Both the position numbers and the translations under genes were made by a program. Shown here in pieces: positions 6,281 through 11,034 of a DNA stretch of 11,034 bases; the stretch's first letter is position 1; each line of letters starts with the position of its first letter. The stretch is from Woeseiaceae bacterium. GTDB taxonomy: Bacteria; Pseudomonadota; Gammaproteobacteria; Steroidobacterales; Woeseiaceae. The notes under the pieces are model-generated. The model saw nothing but the letters and a program-made list of their open reading frames with translations, was not told where the DNA came from and did not search any database. Location: assembly GCA_022615525.1 (NCBI GenBank), contig JAKEGN010000112.1:1-11034 (forward strand), written 5' to 3'.

Positions 6281-6676
6281 TCAGTCGGCTTTCCTGAAAT
6301 CGAGGGACGCTGAATTTATGCAGTATCGCAATCCCGACGGCGCCGGGCCGTCTTCGAAAACATGCCCGAGATGCGCGTTGCAATTGTTGCACACAACCTC
6401 GGTACGAATCATTCCATGACTTGTGTCCCGCGCAGTTCTCACGGTATCACCGGCAAGCGGTAAAAAGAAACTTGGCCAACCCGAGCCGGAATCGTATTTG
6501 TGATCCGAGCTGAACAGCCGGGTCCCGCAGCAGATGCAGGCATAAGTGCCATCTTCCTTGTAATCGACATACTTGCCGGTGAAGGCACGCTCCGTGCCCT
6601 TCTTCTGTGTCACGTAATATTGTTCGTCGGTCAGCCGCTTTTCCAGGTCCTGCGCGCTTGTCGTCGATTTTTTCAT
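6281..6676 (-). CDS. msrB: Peptide-methionine (R)-S-oxide reductase MsrB
   Basis: Encodes 131 residues with no signal peptide, so cytoplasmic. MsrB reduces methionine-R-sulfoxide in proteins, normally recharged by thioredoxin. Two CxxC zinc motifs are seen: Cys47/Cys50 in ACICCGTRLF and Cys96/Cys99 in VVCNNCNAHLGHVFEDGP. The catalytic Cys119 lies in RYCINSASLDF, and the substrate loop reads YDSGSGWPSF (61-70). Many family members have Cys in that loop (SGCGWPSF, as in E. coli) as the resolving residue; here it is Ser65, and an extra Cys49 lies inside the first zinc motif. I chose the ATG at 6676 (GGAG 9 bases upstream); a TTG at 6700 is in frame but unneeded. It is divergent from the ABC importer and upstream of the FKBP gene. 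Confidence 0.95.
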   Translation of the reverse strand: MKKSTTSAQDLEKRLTDEQYYVTQKKGTERAFTGKYVDYKEDGTYACICCGTRLFSSDHKYDSGSGWPSFFLPLAGDTVRTARDTSHGMIRTEVVCNNCNAHLGHVFEDGPAPSGLRYCINSASLDFRKAD

Positions 6677-6703
6677 CGGGCGAGTCTCCGTAAACGGCAA
6701 CCG

Positions 6704-6712
6704 ATTCTAGCA
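6704..6712 (-). promoter_or_regulatory. Extended -10 promoter of msrB
   Basis: On the - strand TGC is followed directly by TAGAAT (5 of 6 with TATAAT), an extended -10 element. Transcription would start near 6698, giving a leader of about 20 bases before the ATG at 6676 that contains the GGAG ribosome site. The -35 region is poor, as is common for extended -10 promoters. Confidence 0.5.
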
Positions 6713-6739
6713 GCCCGCAGGACTCAGGGCATCGTCATA

Positions 6740-7564
6740 ATGACAGCCGGCCTTACACAGGAATCGTGGCCTGATAACGGCAAATATCGTAATGTGGCCG
6801 GTATGCCCGAACGCGACGGCGATAATGATCTTGCTGCGGAAATCCGCGATGTGACGTTGCGTCGCGGCGATGTTCTTGCATTGCGGGACGTCTCTGTGAC
6901 GTTTCCCCGCAACCTTACGTCGGCAATTCTTGGCACCAGCGGCAGCGGCAAGTCATCGCTGGTGCAACTTATCATCGGTTTGCTCCAACCGGATACCGGT
7001 AACGTGCGCACGCTGGGACGGGACCTTGCGGGCTGCGATCTGCAACGCCTGCGCAAGCGGATCGGCTATGCCGTACAGGACATATCGCTGTACCCGCACA
7101 TGACGGTCGGGCGGAATATCTCTCTTCCGGCCATACTGGATCGCCGGCCGCAGGAGGAAATCCGCACCCGACTGACCGAGTTGATCGGAATCATGCAGTT
7201 GCCGCCCGGGGTGCTGGAGCGATACCCGCATGAATTGTCGGGCGGCCAGCAGCAACGGGCGGGATTGTGCCGCGCATTGATGCTCCGGCCGGCACTGCTG
7301 CTGCTCGATGAACCATTCTCGGGCCTCGATACCATGACGCGGCGCAGTATCCACAGGGAGTTTCTGCACCTGCGCCAGGTCGAGCCGGTCTCGACGATCA
7401 TCGTGACCCATGATCCGCAGGAAGCCGTGGCCCTCGCCGATCGCCTGGTCGTGATGATGTCCGGGAAAGTGCTGCAGTCGGGCACGGTACGGGAGGTCAT
7501 GAGCGATCCTGCGAGTGATCAGGTGCGCGAACTCTGTACCGGGATCGGGGCGTTGCGGGCATGA
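6740..7564 (+). CDS. ABC transporter ATP-binding protein, osmoprotectant (OpuBA/OpuCA-like) type
   Basis: Encodes 274 residues. The nucleotide-binding domain is complete: Walker A GTSGSGKSS (65-73), Q-loop Gln113, signature LSGGQQQR (166-173), Walker B LLLLDEP with Asp190-Glu191, D-loop SGLD (194-197) and switch His224. It energises the fused permease encoded next, whose ATG overlaps its TGA by four bases (7561-7564), so the two are translationally coupled. The C-terminal CBS domains of OpuCA/ProV are absent. The start is uncertain: the ATG at 6740 has AGGG 10 bases upstream, while the ATG at 6803 begins closer to the conserved domain but has no visible ribosome site. The longer in-frame reading to 6500 overlaps msrB on the other strand and is rejected. 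Confidence 0.9.
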   Translation: MTAGLTQESWPDNGKYRNVAGMPERDGDNDLAAEIRDVTLRRGDVLALRDVSVTFPRNLTSAILGTSGSGKSSLVQLIIGLLQPDTGNVRTLGRDLAGCDLQRLRKRIGYAVQDISLYPHMTVGRNISLPAILDRRPQEEIRTRLTELIGIMQLPPGVLERYPHELSGGQQQRAGLCRALMLRPALLLLDEPFSGLDTMTRRSIHREFLHLRQVEPVSTIIVTHDPQEAVALADRLVVMMSGKVLQSGTVREVMSDPASDQVRELCTGIGALRA

Positions 7565-9033
7565 CTCGTCCCGTATTGTTCGCAGTGCTGCTGCTCGCTG
7601 CTGTCGCGGCTGCGGCGGACCCGGTCGTCGTGGGCAGCAAGAATTTCGCCGAGAACTACATTCTGGCGGAAGCAGCCGCGCAACTCCTTGAGAGCCGCGG
7701 ATACGACGTCCGGCGGCGCTTCGGACTCAATGGCACGAAGATCGTGTCCGAGGCCTTGCGGAACGGCAGCGTCGATCTCTATCCGGAGTACACGGGCACC
7801 GTAACGGAAGTGATTCTCGAGCGGCCGGGTCTCGTGAACTTTGACGACATTCAGACGGCGCTTGCCGGCCAACGGCTGCAAATGCTCGCGCCACTGGGCT
7901 TCGATAACAGCTACGCCATCGCCGTGACCACCGATTTCGCGCGGCAGCACGAGCTGAAGAACATCTCAGACCTTGCACAGGCCGGTCAGTTGAGGATCGG
8001 CCTGCCGCATGAGTTCCTCAGCCGGAGCGATGGCTGGACAGGCCTGAAATCCAGGTACGGCATCGACCAGACGGCTGTCGGCATCGAGCACAGCCTGGCA
8101 TACGAGGCCCTGACCAGTGGAAAACTCGACGTCACCGCCGTCTATTCCACCGACGGGGAAATACTGCGCTCGCAACTGCTGCTGCTGCACGATGACCTCG
8201 CCTACTTCCCGCAGTATCGCGCAACCTTCCTCACGCGCGACGATCTGCCGGAGGACGTTGTCGCGGTCATCGAGTTGCTGAGCGGCAGAATCGACAATCT
8301 GCGGATGCAACGACTGAACCTCGAGGTCCTCGATCCGCAGGTCAGTTTTGCCGACGCTGCCGCTGCGCTGCTGCTGGACGAAGGCCTGGTCGAATCCGCA
8401 CAGGCGGAAGGGGAACTGGTACCGGGATTGTGGCGCAACACCCGGCAACACCTGAAACTCACCGGTATCGCACTGGCCCTCGCCATCCTGGCCGGCGTCG
8501 GCGTCGCCGCGCTGGTGTATGCGCACCCGCGTGCGAGCAGCGTTTTCCTGTATTTTACCGGGCTGCTGCAGACAGTCCCTTCGATCGCCTTGCTGGCATT
8601 GCTCATCCCTGTGCTCGGCATAGGCGAGGTGCCCGCCATCGCCGCCCTGTTTCTCTATTCCTTGCTGCCGATAGCGCGCAGTACGATCACGGCATTGCTG
8701 GCCATACCGCCGGGCTACAAACAGGTTGCGGCGGCAATGGGAATGACCCGCCGGCAACAGATGCGCTACGTGCTCCTGCCGCTGGCGATGCCGCATGTGA
8801 TTTCAGGCATCAGGACTGCTGCAGTCATCAGCATCGGTACGGCAACGCTGGCCGCGTTCATCGGTGCAGGCGGCCTCGGTGATCCGATTGTCACCGGACT
8901 CGCCCTTAACGACAGCGCGATGATACTGCAAGGTGCAGGCCCGGCCGCCGCACTGGCCATCCTGACCGAGCTGTCATTCGGCGCACTGGAACGCTGCCTG
9001 GTGGTACCGCACATGCGGGGCAGGCAAACCTGA
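7561..9033 (+). CDS. Fused substrate-binding and permease subunit of an osmoprotectant-type ABC importer
   Basis: Encodes 490 residues. Residues 1-19 are a signal sequence or signal anchor (hydrophobic LFAVLLLAAVAAAA). Residues 20-285 are an OpuBC/OpuCC-type binding domain: VVVGSKNFAENYILAE, LNGTKIVSEALRNGSVDLYP and the family hallmark YPEYTGT (74-80). Residues 295-480 form the permease, with several helices and the EAA loop contacting the ATPase (AIPPGYKQVAAAMGMTRRQQ, 381-400), then IGAGGLGDPI. The family imports choline, carnitine, glycine betaine or similar; streptococcal EgtU and Helicobacter relatives import ergothioneine. The binding domain here is N-terminal to the permease, the reverse of OpuA- and EgtU-type fusions. 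Substrate cannot be read from the sequence. A separate binding protein is not needed, so this gene and the ATPase form a complete importer. It converges on htpG with a gap of 21 bases. Confidence 0.9.
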   Translation: MTRPVLFAVLLLAAVAAAADPVVVGSKNFAENYILAEAAAQLLESRGYDVRRRFGLNGTKIVSEALRNGSVDLYPEYTGTVTEVILERPGLVNFDDIQTALAGQRLQMLAPLGFDNSYAIAVTTDFARQHELKNISDLAQAGQLRIGLPHEFLSRSDGWTGLKSRYGIDQTAVGIEHSLAYEALTSGKLDVTAVYSTDGEILRSQLLLLHDDLAYFPQYRATFLTRDDLPEDVVAVIELLSGRIDNLRMQRLNLEVLDPQVSFADAAAALLLDEGLVESAQAEGELVPGLWRNTRQHLKLTGIALALAILAGVGVAALVYAHPRASSVFLYFTGLLQTVPSIALLALLIPVLGIGEVPAIAALFLYSLLPIARSTITALLAIPPGYKQVAAAMGMTRRQQMRYVLLPLAMPHVISGIRTAAVISIGTATLAAFIGAGGLGDPIVTGLALNDSAMILQGAGPAAALAILTELSFGALERCLVVPHMRGRQT

Positions 9034-9054
9034 CTGGGCCGGCCCCGGAAGGAT

Positions 9055-10986
9055 TTATTCAACGCCCCGCGAGACGCCGGCTTTTTCCATGTCGAGCAGC
9101 AGCCTGTTGATACGTTGCACGTAAACGGCCGGATTCTCGAGCGCCGCGCCTTCCGCGAGCAGCGCATGATCCAGCACGATATGCGACAGGTCGGCGAATC
9201 GCACGTTGTCCGTTTCGGCGGAAAGCCGTGTCACCAGCGGATGGCGGACGTTGATTTCCAGTATCGGTTTGGTCGGCGGGACCTTCTGGCCGCTGGCCTC
9301 CAGCATGCGACGCAGCCGCGGCGCAAGATCCTGCCCGGAGGCAACGACACAGGCGGCGGAATCGACGAGGCGCCGGCTGACGTTGACGGTGTCGACGCGC
9401 TCCTTCAACGTGCGCCTGATTTTCTTGAGTAGCGGCCGGTACTCCTCGTCCAGCGCGTTGTCCGTGGCCGCGCCGGCTTCGCCGGGCAGCTCGAGTTGGC
9501 CGCGACCGACATCCTGCAGCTTCTTGCCGCGGTATTCTTCGAGGTGGTCGACTATCCACGGGTCTATCCTGTCCGTCAGCAGCAGGACTTCGATGCCCCT
9601 GCTCTTAAGTTGTTCGAGATGCGGGCTCGCAGCCGCCTGCGCGTGATTGTCGCCGAGCACGTAGTAGATCCGGTCCTGGTCCTGCGGCGCCCTGGACAGG
9701 TAGTCATCCAGGGACTGGTCCTGCTTCTCCCCCTCTGACCGGGTCGTGGCGAAACGCATCAGGCCGGCCAGTTTGTCGCTGTTCTGCGCATCCTCGACCA
9801 GGCCTTCCTTCAATACCTGGCCAAAGGCACTCCAGAATCCGGCATAGCCATCGGCGTCATTTGCAGCCAGCTTCTCCAGCATGTCGAGCACCCGACGGGT
9901 CAGTGCGCCCCGTATGGCTTCCAGTCCCGCATCTTTCTGCAGCAATTCCCGCGACACGTTGAGAGGCAGATCGGCGGAATCGATGACGCCCTTGACGAAG
10001 CGCAGGTACAGCGGCAGGAACTGGTCCGCCTGGTCCATGATGAATACGCGCTGCACATACAATTTCAGGCCACGCGGCGCCTCCCGGTTCCAAAGATCGA
10101 ACGGCGCCGTCGCCGGTACGTACAACAGGCTGGTGTACTCCCGCTTGCCCTCCACCTTGTTATGGCTCCAGGCCAGCGGATCCGACATGTCATGCGACAG
10201 GTGCTTGTAGAGTTCGCGGTACTCTTCGTCACGGATATCGGACCGTGGGCGCGTCCAGAGCGCGGTAGCCGTGTTCACAGTCTGCGGCTCGACCTCCGGC
10301 TGACCCGCATCCGCGAGCAATACCGGGAAGGCGATGTGGTCCGAATACTTTCGTATCAGGTTGCGCAGCCGGGCGGGATCGGAAAATTCCGCCTCGTCCT
10401 TCTTGAGATGCAATGTCACCCGGGTGCCGCGCTCACGACGCAACAACGGCTCGATCGAATACTCGCCTTTGCCATCCGACTGCCAGCGAACCCCGTCAGT
10501 CTCCGCCGCGTCGGCCCGCCTGGTTTCGACGGTTACCTGGTCTGCAACGATGAACGCCGAATAGAAGCCGACGCCGAACTGGCCGATTAGCTGTGCATCC
10601 TTGCGGCTGTCGCCGGTCATCTGGCCGAGAAACTCTGCCGTGCCTGACCTTGCGATCGTGCCTATGTTGTCGATGAGTTCCTGCCGTGACATGCCAATGC
10701 CATTGTCATGCACGGAGATCGCGCCGTTCTTCGAATCGAAATCGATGCGAATTTTCAGCTCGGGATCGTTGCCGAGCAACGCCGGATCGGCGAGTGCAAG
10801 AAACCGGAGCTTGTCGTTGGCATCTGATGCATTCGATATGAGTTCGCGAAGAAAGATTTCCTTGTTGCTGTACAGGGAATGGATCATGAGTTGCAGCAGT
10901 TGCCGCACCTCAGCCTGGAATCCATGGGTCTCCCTGCCTGCTTGTCCGCTCGCGCCTGCGGCACGGCTCCCGTCTTCGCGATCCAC
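9055..10986 (-). CDS. htpG: Molecular chaperone HtpG (bacterial Hsp90)
   Basis: Encodes 643 residues from GTG. HtpG is the cytoplasmic ATP-driven Hsp90 dimer that remodels client proteins with DnaK. The GHKL ATPase domain is intact: Glu48 and Asn52 in FLRELISNASDA, Asp94 in DNGIGM, lid region GTIARSGTAEFL and the GQFGVGFYSAF loop (135-145). The middle domain carries LPLNVSRELLQ with Arg346, the ATP-contacting arginine. The C-terminal dimerisation domain ends RINRLLLDMEKAG. It is about 19 residues longer than the 624-residue E. coli protein, partly through an extension (MDREDGSRAAGASGQAGR) before the conserved ETHGFQAEV. The GTG is supported by GGGAG 8 bases upstream, and no ATG falls near the conserved start. 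The 48 bases left in the window show no heat-shock promoter; it may lie beyond the edge. Confidence 0.96.
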   Translation of the reverse strand: MDREDGSRAAGASGQAGRETHGFQAEVRQLLQLMIHSLYSNKEIFLRELISNASDANDKLRFLALADPALLGNDPELKIRIDFDSKNGAISVHDNGIGMSRQELIDNIGTIARSGTAEFLGQMTGDSRKDAQLIGQFGVGFYSAFIVADQVTVETRRADAAETDGVRWQSDGKGEYSIEPLLRRERGTRVTLHLKKDEAEFSDPARLRNLIRKYSDHIAFPVLLADAGQPEVEPQTVNTATALWTRPRSDIRDEEYRELYKHLSHDMSDPLAWSHNKVEGKREYTSLLYVPATAPFDLWNREAPRGLKLYVQRVFIMDQADQFLPLYLRFVKGVIDSADLPLNVSRELLQKDAGLEAIRGALTRRVLDMLEKLAANDADGYAGFWSAFGQVLKEGLVEDAQNSDKLAGLMRFATTRSEGEKQDQSLDDYLSRAPQDQDRIYYVLGDNHAQAAASPHLEQLKSRGIEVLLLTDRIDPWIVDHLEEYRGKKLQDVGRGQLELPGEAGAATDNALDEEYRPLLKKIRRTLKERVDTVNVSRRLVDSAACVVASGQDLAPRLRRMLEASGQKVPPTKPILEINVRHPLVTRLSAETDNVRFADLSHIVLDHALLAEGAALENPAVYVQRINRLLLDMEKAGVSRGVE

Positions 10987-11034
10987 TGCACGTACTCCCG
11001 ACCTGACCTGTACTCGTCCCTGGCGGCGGAGGCC

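Noticed and set aside
5466..6419. 317-codon + strand frame across the FKBP gene
   Set aside because: It is His/Arg/Cys-rich with no family resemblance, and it is antisense to a complete FKBP domain.
6736..6741. CATAAT within the palindrome GTCATAATGAC as the -10 of the ABC operon
   Set aside because: No -35 at a proper distance, and it overlaps the preferred ATG. It would require the 6803 start, which lacks a ribosome site. Not excluded, but too weak to list as a promoter.
10987..11034. Heat-shock (sigma32) promoter before htpG
   Set aside because: Neither a CTTGAA-like nor a CCCCAT-like box is found in the 48 bases available. The promoter, if present, is outside the window.

Overview
This window looks like core chromosome of a high-G+C gammaproteobacterium. 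The evidence is a YggT tail next to a DUF4426 lipoprotein (a pairing typical of Pseudomonas-like genomes), a divergent HU protein of the type seen in xanthomonad-like lineages, and ordinary MsrB, FKBP, HtpG and osmoprotectant-type ABC genes. I saw no integrase, transposase, tRNA, CRISPR array or phage gene. The lineage assignment is inference from gene content and cannot be taken to genus.

Layout. Bases 2-127 are the 3' end of yggT (+), followed by a DUF4426 lipoprotein (210-683, +). An HU-family gene (833-1150, +) follows, with an intrinsic-terminator-like hairpin in its own leader and a strong terminator behind it. A COG2945-type alpha/beta hydrolase (1253-1897, -) faces that second terminator. 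It is divergent from a three-gene + strand block: ornithine aminotransferase rocD (2105-3322), a membrane-anchored coiled-coil protein with a C-terminal helix-hairpin-helix domain (3342-4697), and an exported BON/OmpA-like protein (4700-5596). Spacings of 19 and 2 bases suggest one operon. On the - strand, msrB (6281-6676) is followed by an FKBP-type prolyl isomerase lipoprotein (5688-6230). Divergent from msrB, an ABC ATPase (6740-7564, +) overlaps by 4 bases a fused substrate-binding/permease protein (7561-9033, +) of the OpuB/OpuC/EgtU type. htpG (9055-10986, -) closes the window.

Functional themes. Three loci concern protein folding and repair: MsrB reduces oxidised methionine, the FKBP lipoprotein isomerises proline in the envelope, and HtpG is the bacterial Hsp90. 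The ABC pair probably imports a quaternary-amine osmolyte, or possibly ergothioneine. The least explained part is the rocD-linked pair, which puts an inner-membrane protein with a probable nucleic-acid-binding tip directly before a peptidoglycan-binding-type envelope protein.

Most of the window is ordinary. The observations that merit a second look are the HhH/OmpA pair, the terminator in the HU leader, the domain order of the transporter fusion and the MsrB cysteine pattern. I do not see clear evidence of an undescribed defence or mobile system.
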